From JBOHHM01 sp050725495 (GTDB lineage Bacteria > Pseudomonadota > Gammaproteobacteria > Burkholderiales > Burkholderiaceae_C), in contig JBOHHM010000179.1 in assembly GCA_050725495.1 (NCBI GenBank), forward strand, positions 1-17,102: 17,102 bases of DNA, in the 5' to 3' direction. Shown piece by piece: positions 1-6,950 of this stretch (the first letter of the stretch is position 1; every line of letters starts with the position of its first letter). The translations under genes and the position numbers were made by a program. The notes below the pieces were generated by a model. The model had not been told where the DNA came from. It searched no databases and saw only the letters and a list, made by a program, of their open reading frames with translations.

Positions 1-425
1 ACCCGATGCGCGACGTGCGCGTGGTCGTCCATGACGGCAAGCACCACAGCGTCGACAGCAAGGAGATCGCCTTCGTCATGGCCGGCCGCAAGGCCTTCAT
101 CGCCGCAGTGCGCGAGGCGCGGCCCATTGTGCTCGAGCCCATCGTCAGGGTCGAGATCGCCGCGCCCGAGGCGAACGTGGGCGACATCACGGGCGACCTG
201 ACGGCGCGCCGCGGGCTGATCAGCGGAACCCGCTCGAGCGAGCCCGGCATGCTCTCGATCCAGGGCCAGGCGCCGTTGTCGGAGCTGGCCGGCTACCAGT
301 CACGGCTCAACGCGATGACCGGCGGCCAGGGCCGCTACACCATCGAGTTCAGCCACTACGAAGCGGTGCCGCCGGCGGTGCAGCAGCAGCTGGTCGGCCA
401 GTACCGGGTCAGGGAAGAGGAGTGA
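1..425 (+). CDS. fusA: Elongation factor G-like protein (EF-G2 type), C-terminal part
   Basis: This is the 3' end of a gene that starts before the window; about 141 codons are present. The translation matches the end of domain IV and all of domain V of EF-G, the GTPase that moves tRNA and mRNA through the ribosome. Visible landmarks are HHSVDSKEIAFVMAGRKAF, then LEPIVRVEI, the domain V turn NVGDITGDLTARRGLI, and the C-terminal GGQGRYTIEFSHYEAVPP. The HHSVDSKE and GGQG..SHYE wording fits the second, divergent EF-G paralogue better than canonical FusA, which usually has DSSEMAF and a FEKYAEAP-like end. That paralogue assignment is an inference because the G domain is outside the window. The TGA stop at 423-425 is followed at once by a GC-rich hairpin. 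Confidence 0.88.
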   Translation, partial: PMRDVRVVVHDGKHHSVDSKEIAFVMAGRKAFIAAVREARPIVLEPIVRVEIAAPEANVGDITGDLTARRGLISGTRSSEPGMLSIQGQAPLSELAGYQSRLNAMTGGQGRYTIEFSHYEAVPPAVQQQLVGQYRVREEE

Positions 426-426
426 G

Positions 427-443
427 GCCGGGACAAGCCCGGC
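427..443 (+). terminator. GC-rich hairpin after the EF-G-like gene, weak terminator candidate
   Basis: GCCGGG (427-432) pairs with CCCGGC (438-443) around a 5-nt loop, two bases after the stop codon. No T-tract follows, so it is at best a weak or factor-assisted terminator. Confidence 0.3.
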
Positions 444-464
444 GCGGGCCTGCCGCAGATTTCA

Positions 465-470
465 TATAAT
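465..470 (+). promoter_or_regulatory. -10 box of the ahcY promoter
   Basis: A perfect TATAAT lies 9 bp before the first base of the SAH riboswitch, so transcription would start at about 477 and the aptamer would form the very 5' end of the mRNA. The region 17 bp upstream is GC-rich and shows no good -35 hexamer. Confidence 0.6.
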
Positions 471-478
471 CAACTGTT

Positions 479-550
479 CCGAGGAGCGTTGCAGCGCCCC
501 CTGCCATTGCGGGGCGTGAGGCTCGGATTCCCTTTCGCAACGACGCTCAG
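479..550 (+). promoter_or_regulatory. SAH riboswitch aptamer
   Basis: The stretch matches the SAH riboswitch consensus closely: CCGAGGAGCGTTGC at the 5' side, GAGGCTCGG in the middle and AACGACGCTCA at the 3' side. P1 is CCGAG (479-483) with CTCGG (522-526). P2 is CGCCCC (495-500) with GGGGCG (511-516). The long-range helix is GAGCG (484-488) with CGCTC (544-548), extended by TTGC (489-492) with GCAA (537-540). The class is known to sense S-adenosylhomocysteine and to raise expression of ahcY and other methyl-cycle genes, which is exactly the gene that follows. Confidence 0.95.
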
Positions 551-597
551 CCACGGTTATAGCGGGCTGAGATGCCGCTCCTTCACCGTGGTTTTTT
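551..597 (+). terminator. Terminator-like hairpin in the riboswitch expression platform
   Basis: CCACGGT (551-557) pairs perfectly with ACCGTGG (585-591), with an inner stem AGCGG (561-565) with CCGCT (575-579), followed by TTTTTT (592-597). It looks like an intrinsic terminator between aptamer and ahcY. It could instead be an anti-sequestering hairpin, because its 3' arm can alternatively pair with the ahcY start region. SAH riboswitches turn genes on, so its true role is unclear. Confidence 0.6.
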
Positions 598-619
598 CAG
601 AAAAGTTTTGGAGAAAACC

Positions 620-2053
<1,434 letters not shown>

Positions 2054-2067
2054 TCGACTGGGCCTTT

Positions 2068-2128
2068 GTCATCCTGAGCCTGGGGCGAAGGATCCGCGTT
2101 GAAGATTCTTCGCTGCGCTCAGAATGAC
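2068..2128. repeat. Dispersed palindromic repeat between ahcY and tlyA
   Basis: GTCATCCTGAGC (2068-2079) is mirrored by GCTCAGAATGAC (2117-2128), with GAAGGATC and GATTCTTCG in between. From memory, this wording (TCATTCTGAGCG...GAAGAATC) belongs to a palindrome dispersed in many unrelated bacterial genomes. It can fold into a long imperfect hairpin and may act as a terminator or mRNA stabiliser behind ahcY. The right end stops about 30 bp before tlyA. Confidence 0.7.
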
Positions 2129-2157
2129 AGCCGTCTGGCGGCTTCAAGCCTCGCCCC

Positions 2158-2940
2158 ATGCGTGCCGACCAACTCCTCGTCGAACGCGGCCTCGCCGCCT
2201 CGCGCGCGCAGGCCCAGCGCCTGATCGCAGCCGGCGTGCGCTGGCTCGATGGCGCGGCCTGGAAGCGCGTGGCCAAGAATGGCGACGAGCTGCCGGCGCA
2301 GGCCGAACTCGAGCTGCTCGACAGCGCCGAGTCGCGCTATGTGTCGCGCGGCGGCTTGAAGCTCGAAGGGGCTTTGCAAGCCAGCGGGCTTGATGTCAGC
2401 GGTGCGATCTGCCTCGACGTCGGCCAGTCCACCGGCGGCTTCACCGACTGCTTGCTGCAGCACGGCGCGGCCCGCGTGGTCGGCGTGGACGTCGGTCATG
2501 GCCAGCTGCACCCGCGCCTGCGCCGGGACGCCCGCGTCGTGTGCATCGAGAAAGTCAATGCCCGCACGCTCAGTGCTACCGATTTGATAGTGGCTTGCGA
2601 CCGAACGACGGGGGCTGGAGGCTGGTTTGATGCCGGGTTCGACGTGATCGTGGGCGATCTGTCCTTCATCTCGCTGACCCTGGTGCTGCCCGCGCTGGTG
2701 CCGCTGCTGCGGCCCGGCGCAGCGCTGCTGCTGCTGGTCAAGCCGCAATTCGAGCTGCAGCCGGCGCAGATCGGCAAAGGCGGGCTCGTGAAGAATGCCG
2801 CGCTGTATGCCGAGGTCGAGCAGCGCATTCGGGCCTGCTGCGCCGCGCTGGGCCTGGGCGTCGCGGGCTGGTTCGACAGCGCGATCACCGGCGGCGACGG
2901 CAACCGTGAATTTTTCGTTTTTGCAAGGAGGGAAACATGA
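2158..2940 (+). CDS. tlyA: TlyA family rRNA (cytidine-2'-O)-methyltransferase
   Basis: TlyA proteins 2'-O-methylate rRNA cytidines using SAM; they are often labelled hemolysin A for historical reasons. The 260-residue product has an N-terminal S4-like RNA-binding domain (residues 1-60, beginning RADQLLVERGLAASRAQAQ), the linker YVSRGGLKLE, and an FtsJ-type Rossmann domain with the SAM loop CLDVGQSTGGFTDCLL at 85-100. The expected K-D-K-E set is present at K68, D167 (in VGDLSFISL), K195 (LVKPQFE) and E251. Residues about 140-157 (around ATDLIVACDRTTGAGGW) look inserted between KVNARTL and FDVIVGDLSF and are encoded by a repeat element. The gene lies 104 bp after ahcY. Its product SAH would feed AhcY, which fits the neighbourhood. 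Confidence 0.93.
   Translation: MRADQLLVERGLAASRAQAQRLIAAGVRWLDGAAWKRVAKNGDELPAQAELELLDSAESRYVSRGGLKLEGALQASGLDVSGAICLDVGQSTGGFTDCLLQHGAARVVGVDVGHGQLHPRLRRDARVVCIEKVNARTLSATDLIVACDRTTGAGGWFDAGFDVIVGDLSFISLTLVLPALVPLLRPGAALLLLVKPQFELQPAQIGKGGLVKNAALYAEVEQRIRACCAALGLGVAGWFDSAITGGDGNREFFVFARRET
2574..2628 (+). repeat. Comamonadaceae-type palindromic repeat inside tlyA
   Basis: The 5' part is an imperfect palindrome (GCTACCGATTTGATAGTGGC, 2575-2594), followed by TTGCGACC and GGGCTGGAGGCTG. This resembles a short element I recall as common in Comamonadaceae: a GCTAT..ATAGC hairpin followed by a GGCTTGCG/GCTGGAGGC tail. It stays in frame and encodes about 18 extra residues of TlyA. Its exact borders are uncertain. 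Confidence 0.55.
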
Positions 2941-2965
2941 GCCCCCACGCTCACATTTGTTCGCT

Positions 2966-3051
2966 GCCCCCCAAGGGGGCTGAGTGCCGCGGCTCCAAGC
3001 CTGCCCGCGCAGGCTTGGACGGCACGAAGAACTGCCGCGTCTCGCGGCAGT
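2966..3051. repeat. Cluster of three perfect hairpins between tlyA and metF
   Basis: Hairpin one is GCCCCC (2966-2971) with GGGGGC (2975-2980). Hairpin two is CCAAGCCTGC (2995-3004) with GCAGGCTTGG (3009-3018), inside an outer stem GTGCCG (2984-2989) with CGGCAC (3020-3025). Hairpin three is ACTGCCGCG (3031-3039) with CGCGGCAGT (3043-3051). The opening words CGCTGCCCCCCAAGGGGGCT belong to an intergenic repeat I recall from Comamonadaceae genomes. The 162-bp tlyA-metF gap contains nothing that looks coding. Confidence 0.75.
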
Positions 3052-3065
3052 GCGGCCTGCAAGGC

Positions 3066-3100
3066 CATGCCTCCCTTGAGGCGGCTCGGCAGGAGGCATG
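3066..3100 (+). promoter_or_regulatory. Hairpin covering the metF ribosome binding site
   Basis: CATGCCTCC (3066-3074) is a perfect inverted copy of GGAGGCATG (3092-3100), with a 17-nt loop. The 3' arm includes almost all of the metF Shine-Dalgarno AGGAGG (3091-3096). Folding would hide the ribosome binding site, so metF translation may depend on opening this stem. Confidence 0.6.
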
Positions 3101-3102
3101 AG

Positions 3103-3933
3103 ATGAAGCTTCCCATCAGTTTTGAATTCTTTCCGCCGAAGACTCCCGAAGGCGCGGCCAAGCTGCGCGTCGCGCGCCAGGCCCTGTACGCCCTCGAGCC
3201 CGAATTCTGTTCCGTCACCTACGGCGCCGGCGGGTCGACGCAGGAGGGCACCTTCGGCACCGTCGCTGAAATCCTGGCCGAGGGCGTGGAGGCGGCCTCG
3301 CACTTTTCCTGCATAGGCGCGACCCAGGCGACGGTGCGCGAGCAGCTGGCCCAGCTCAAGGCCATGGGCGTGAAGCGCCTCGTGGCCCTGCGCGGCGACC
3401 TGCCCAGCGGCTACGGGGCCGGCGGCGAGTTCCATTACGCCAGCGACCTGGTGGCCTTCATCCGCGCCGAAACCGGACGGGACTTCCGCATCGAAGTGGC
3501 GGCCTACCCCGAAATGCACCCGCAGGCCAAGTCACCCGAGGCCGACCTGCAGGCCTACGCCGTCAAGGTCAGGGCCGGGGCCGACGCGGCCATCACGCAG
3601 TATTTCTACAACGCCGACGCCTATTTCCGCTTCGTCGACGACACGCGCCGCCTGGGGCTGGAGCTGCCCGTGGTGCCGGGCATCATGCCGATCACCAGCT
3701 CGACCCAGCTGATGCGCTTTTCCGACGCCTGCGGCGCCGAAATCCCGCGCTGGATCCGCCTGCGGCTGCAGGCCTTTGGCGACGACACGGCCTCGATCAA
3801 GGCCTTTGGCCTGGACGCGGTGACCGAGCTGTGCGAGCAGCTGTGCCAAGCTGGCGTGCCAGGCATTCACTTCTACACGATGAACCAGAGCGCAGCGACG
3901 TTGGAAATCTGCAAGCGCCTGGGCTTGAGCTGA
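3103..3933 (+). CDS. metF: 5,10-Methylenetetrahydrofolate reductase
   Basis: MetF is an FAD enzyme that reduces 5,10-methylene-THF to 5-methyl-THF, the methyl donor for remethylating homocysteine to methionine. The 276-residue product has the short bacterial length without the eukaryotic regulatory domain. Visible motifs are SFEFFPPKT at residues 6-14 with the catalytic-type Glu8, SVTYGAGGS at 37-45, LRGDLP at 96-101, AAYPEMHP at 133-140, and ITQYFYN at 164-170. The C-terminus GIHFYTMN..AATLEICKRLGL is typical. The start at 3103 is preferred because AGGAGG lies 6 nt upstream; an in-frame ATG at 3067 lies inside the hairpin arm and would add a non-conserved Arg-rich stretch. With ahcY upstream it forms two arms of the homocysteine cycle, probably on one riboswitch-controlled transcript. 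Confidence 0.97.
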   Translation: MKLPISFEFFPPKTPEGAAKLRVARQALYALEPEFCSVTYGAGGSTQEGTFGTVAEILAEGVEAASHFSCIGATQATVREQLAQLKAMGVKRLVALRGDLPSGYGAGGEFHYASDLVAFIRAETGRDFRIEVAAYPEMHPQAKSPEADLQAYAVKVRAGADAAITQYFYNADAYFRFVDDTRRLGLELPVVPGIMPITSSTQLMRFSDACGAEIPRWIRLRLQAFGDDTASIKAFGLDAVTELCEQLCQAGVPGIHFYTMNQSAATLEICKRLGLS

Positions 3934-3940
3934 AGACCTG

Positions 3941-4537
3941 ATGCGAAGCGCTCCTAGCTGGCGCTGGGCCGCTTTGATGCTGCTGGCCGTCCTGGGCGGC
4001 TGCGCTGCGCCGCTGACCTCGCAGGCCCCGGCGCCGACCGGCAAGCCTCTGGAGACGGAACCCATGGCGCCGGCGGCCTCCCGCGCGCTGCCCGCGGAGC
4101 GCGCAGCCGGGCCGGCCGAACCCTTGTTGACCGGGGCCATGCAGGAGATCGAGCAGGGCGCCGCCTCCTGGTATGGCCGGCGCTTTCACGGGCGGCGCAC
4201 GGCCAGCGGCGAGCGCTATGACATGAACGCTCTGACGGCGGCCCACCGAACCCTGCCGTTCGGCACGCTGGTGCGGGTGCGCAGTCAGGTGACCGGGCGC
4301 GAGGTCGACGTGCGCATCAACGACCGCGGTCCCCATGTGGCGGGCCGCATCATCGACCTGAGCCAGGCCGCGGCCGAAGCCTTGGGTCTGATGGGCCTGG
4401 GCATCAAGCCCGTGGTCTTGTTGGTCTCGGCCGAAGACGCCGGGGCGAACGCTGACAGCGCGCCAAGCTCCGAGCCGGCCAAGCCGCCCTCAGGCCGGTT
4501 GAAGGCCGCAACGCGCAAGCGGCGAACGTCAAGTTAG
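3941..4537 (+). CDS. rlpA: RlpA-like septal ring lipoprotein / lytic transglycosylase
   Basis: RlpA proteins are outer-membrane lipoproteins with a double-psi beta-barrel domain; in Pseudomonas the family cleaves peptidoglycan lacking stem peptides and helps daughter cell separation. The 198-residue product has a lipoprotein signal ending in the lipobox LGGC with Cys21, a Pro/Ala-rich linker to about residue 68, and the barrel domain about 70-162 with GAASWYGRRFHGRRTASGE, LPFGTLVRV and VRINDRGPHVAGRIIDLS; Asp128 in NDRGP is the family's catalytic-type residue. A C-terminal SPOR domain, present in some relatives, is missing, and the tail is low complexity. It begins 7 bp after metF with no clear Shine-Dalgarno, so it may be read from the metF transcript. 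It converges with the next gene. Confidence 0.9.
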   Translation: MRSAPSWRWAALMLLAVLGGCAAPLTSQAPAPTGKPLETEPMAPAASRALPAERAAGPAEPLLTGAMQEIEQGAASWYGRRFHGRRTASGERYDMNALTAAHRTLPFGTLVRVRSQVTGREVDVRINDRGPHVAGRIIDLSQAAAEALGLMGLGIKPVVLLVSAEDAGANADSAPSSEPAKPPSGRLKAATRKRRTSS

Positions 4538-4601
4538 CGGGCTGGCGCATTCGAGCGCCGGGCGTCTTTAGGCATCGAAGCCTGCCGGCGGCCCTCAGAA
4601 C

Positions 4602-5831
4602 TCATGGCCCAAACGTGAATGTCGCTGTGGCGTTGATGCTTGTGATGTCCACGCTCTTGGTCTGGATGGTCTGCCCGGGGGCCTGCGCCGCGATGCTGTA
4701 TTTGCCTGCGACGGGCGCATCTGGTGCGAAGCTCAGCGGCGTCGCGGCGGAAACATAGCTCGCCCGGACAGGGGCGGCAGCCGGCAGCCGGAAGCGATAG
4801 CTCGCATCAATCGCATCGACCGGGCGGTCGCTCACTTCAACGCCAAGCCCGCCGGTCAATGTTTGAGACGTGCGCACCGTGGCATCGGTCAAGGGCGCTG
4901 ACGTGGTGCCGCCAGGGGTGCTTGTGACGAGCGTCACCGTGCCCGTCACGTCTCGCATGGTCGCGGCCGCTGGCGCAATGCTCGTGGCCGTTCCGTTGAG
5001 CAAGGTCTTGCCTGCGCTGAGCGCAACCGGCACGCCCGTGACCACGGCTGTTTCGCGGCCATCGGCCGTGACGACGACGGTGTAGCTGCCATCGGGCAGC
5101 AGCGACAGCACAAACTTGCCGCTGGCGTCAGGTGTCGTGGCTCTGACGGGTACGCCGTTTTGCTGGGCAGAGACCGTGGTGCTGCCGTTGGCAATCGTGG
5201 TGCTGACAAAGCCCTCGATGCTGGTGCCCAGGCGCTGCAATACAGCCATCACCGGCTTGAGGTTGTACTGACCCGAGTTGCCGGCTTTCGCGATGGACTT
5301 GCAGGCATCGAAGTCCAGGACCAGGTCGGCGGTCTGGCCGCTCGCGACTTCAAAGTGGGTCTGCAGCTTCAGTCCGCTTTGCTGTGCACTGGGGGTGCGC
5401 AGCGCTACTTCAGCGCCGCCGGTCGGCTGGACGGCGTTGGCGGTCGGGTTACCCGCGCTGTTGTCCGCGAGCACCAGTCGGATTTGAGAGTAATTGCCTG
5501 CTGGCAGTGGCGTGCTCCCGAGTTCGGTCAGGACGCCGTTGGTCAGCGTCAGCAGGTCGATTCGCCTGGCTGGGGACACGGGGATTTCGCTCCAGCCGCT
5601 GTCTGCATCGCTGGCCGTGCTGCTCTGGTGCACCCGAACCTTCTCGACGGTGACGAACACGTGGTCATAACCACAGCTGGGCGCGTCGGTCAGCGCGACC
5701 CGCAGGGTGCCGTCGGCGGCGCCACCACCCCCGCCTCCGCAGGCTACCAAAATGCCTGATGCCGCCCCCAGACAAGCCCGCCGCGCAGCACGAATCCATG
5801 CGCCGACGCTCGGCTCGATTTGCAATTCCAT
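4602..5831 (-). CDS. DUF4382 domain lipoprotein
   Basis: The 409-residue product is a predicted secreted lipoprotein. A signal segment (residues about 17-30) ends in LVAC with Cys31, followed by a run of six glycines. The next segment, GTLRVALTDAP.CGYDHVFVTVEKVRVH, is the start of a DUF4382 domain, which runs to about residue 210 (YNLKPVMAVL). The rest has beta-rich, carboxypeptidase-regulatory-like wording (GKFVLSLLPDGSYTVVV) and threonine-rich stretches. The start at 5831 is chosen over an in-frame ATG at 5867 because GGAGG sits 7-8 nt upstream of it on the minus strand. Function is unknown; the family is often found in envelope or surface settings. It is transcribed divergently from the DUF6502 gene and shares a 270-bp intergenic region with it. 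Confidence 0.85.
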   Translation of the reverse strand: MELQIEPSVGAWIRAARRACLGAASGILVACGGGGGGAADGTLRVALTDAPSCGYDHVFVTVEKVRVHQSSTASDADSGWSEIPVSPARRIDLLTLTNGVLTELGSTPLPAGNYSQIRLVLADNSAGNPTANAVQPTGGAEVALRTPSAQQSGLKLQTHFEVASGQTADLVLDFDACKSIAKAGNSGQYNLKPVMAVLQRLGTSIEGFVSTTIANGSTTVSAQQNGVPVRATTPDASGKFVLSLLPDGSYTVVVTADGRETAVVTGVPVALSAGKTLLNGTATSIAPAAATMRDVTGTVTLVTSTPGGTTSAPLTDATVRTSQTLTGGLGVEVSDRPVDAIDASYRFRLPAAAPVRASYVSAATPLSFAPDAPVAGKYSIAAQAPGQTIQTKSVDITSINATATFTFGP

Positions 5832-5849
5832 GCACGATCCTCCAAGTAG

Positions 5850-5868
5850 AATGGGATAAATTCCCATT
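5850..5868. promoter_or_regulatory. Short palindrome upstream of the DUF4382 gene, possible operator
   Basis: AATGGGA (5850-5856) and TCCCATT (5862-5868) form a perfect inverted repeat with a 5-nt spacer. It lies 18-37 bp upstream of the minus-strand start codon and overlaps a TATAAA-like -10 candidate on that strand (5867-5872). It could be a repressor site or a 5' UTR hairpin. Confidence 0.4.
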
Positions 5869-5963
5869 TATACCGGACGATCAAGCTTTTGTACCCCACA
5901 GGAGGGTTACAAGTTGTTGGTCAGGATGCGTGAATCGGCTGTTCTTCCCGTTTATCCTCCGAG

Positions 5964-5999
5964 ATCGACCGCTCATCCGCGCTGGGCAGGGCGGTCGAT
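5964..5999. promoter_or_regulatory. Inverted repeat in the divergent intergenic region
   Basis: ATCGACCGC (5964-5972) and GCGGTCGAT (5991-5999) are perfect 9-bp inverted copies separated by 18 bp, about 100 bp before the DUF6502 start. The spacing places half-sites just under three helical turns apart, so it could be an operator for a dimeric or looping regulator, or a hairpin if transcribed. Confidence 0.4.
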
Positions 6000-6019
6000 T
6001 TGAATCTGACTAGTTTGCT

Positions 6020-6048
6020 GGATAACGTTCGTGGGTCCGATGTCTAAA
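6020..6048 (+). promoter_or_regulatory. Weak ECF sigma-like promoter candidate for the DUF6502 operon
   Basis: GGATAAC (6020-6026) and TCTAAA (6043-6048) are 16 bp apart, which recalls the sigma-E layout GGAACTT-N16-TCTRA. The -10 half fits well and the -35 half only partly. No better sigma-70 pair was seen upstream of 6102. Confidence 0.25.
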
Positions 6049-6101
6049 ACATTGCGGGTTAAACCAGCGGCCTTGAGCTCGACCAACTAAACGATTTATC
6101 C

Positions 6102-6950
6102 ATGCACAATCGTTTGTCCTGGGCGCAGGCAGCCTGCTCACGCATCCTGCGTCCCATGGTCCGGCTGGCCCTGGCCATGGGCCTCAAACATTCACATCTC
6201 GAGGATTTGCTGCGTGATTTGCTGCTCGATGAAGCACGGCGGATATGGCATTCCAAGGGAGTGAGAATGCCCAATATCAGTCAATTGGCCGTCACCACCG
6301 GGTTGAACCGCAAGGAGGTCACACTGCGGGTGCATCAGGTACATGACCATCTGCCACGCACTGAATTGTCTTCCGCAGCAAAGACATTCACCTTGTGGCT
6401 GCAGTTGGTCATCCAGGACCCCAGCTGCAGGCGCCTGTTCATCATGGACAACGGCACGGCCCCGTCGTTTGAAGCTTTGGCCAAGCAGGCCAGTCGGGGC
6501 GATGTGCATCACCGCGCCGTGCTGGACGAGTTGATCAGGCTGGGGATGGCGACGGAGCATCAAGGGCAGGTGGAGCTTGCAACGGATGGCTATGTGCCGG
6601 CGGCAGACCTGCAGGCCATGTTGGCGTTTGTGGGCGACAACGTGTGCGACCATCTTCAGGCCGCCGTTTCCAATACCTTGGGCGAGTCGCCGCGGATGCT
6701 GGAGCGGGCCGTCTACGCTGAGGGATTGACGCAGCAAGACTGCGAGCAGATTCACCAGCTCACGCGGCAGCGCTGGGAGCGACTGCACCATGAGTTGGTG
6801 GGTGAAATGAGCCGAGCGGTCCACGGTGCTGATGGTGCTGGAGGCAAACGTATTCGTGTCGGTATTTACACCTACTACGAAGACACCCCGGCAGAAGTAC
6901 AGACGCCGGAAACAAACAATCAATCCATACCAGGGGCGGAAAAGTCATGA
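6102..6950 (+). CDS. DUF6502 family protein
   Basis: The 282-residue product has no signal peptide and should be cytoplasmic. The family is recognised from the N-terminal wording ILRPMVRLALAMGLKHSHLEDLLRDLLLDEARR (residues 15-47), a predicted helix-turn-helix-like segment ISQLAVTTGLNRKEVTLRVHQ (59-79), and the C-terminal strand KRIRVGIYTYYED (249-261). The arrangement suggests a DNA-binding or adaptor protein, but no function is established that I know of. Its stop overlaps the start of the DUF5666 gene (ATGA, 6947-6950), so the two are translationally coupled. It faces away from the DUF4382 lipoprotein gene, which makes it a plausible regulator of both. GC content and style are slightly lower than in the housekeeping genes nearby. 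Confidence 0.8.
   Translation: MHNRLSWAQAACSRILRPMVRLALAMGLKHSHLEDLLRDLLLDEARRIWHSKGVRMPNISQLAVTTGLNRKEVTLRVHQVHDHLPRTELSSAAKTFTLWLQLVIQDPSCRRLFIMDNGTAPSFEALAKQASRGDVHHRAVLDELIRLGMATEHQGQVELATDGYVPAADLQAMLAFVGDNVCDHLQAAVSNTLGESPRMLERAVYAEGLTQQDCEQIHQLTRQRWERLHHELVGEMSRAVHGADGAGGKRIRVGIYTYYEDTPAEVQTPETNNQSIPGAEKS

Noticed and set aside
572..619. Upstream in-frame start for ahcY
   Set aside because: It lies within the riboswitch expression platform, would add 16 non-conserved residues and lacks a ribosome binding site.
3067..3102. Upstream in-frame start for metF
   Set aside because: It falls in the hairpin arm, adds an Arg-rich extension not found in MetF, and the good Shine-Dalgarno serves 3103.
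2119..3519. 466-codon open frame on the minus strand opposite tlyA and metF
   Set aside because: It is antisense to two clear genes in GC-rich DNA, has low-complexity Ala/Arg/Gln/Gly wording and no recognisable domain.
4538..4601. Bidirectional terminator between rlpA and the convergent DUF4382 gene
   Set aside because: Only a 5-bp GGCGC/GCGCC stem (4544-4559) with a short T-run was found; too weak to claim.
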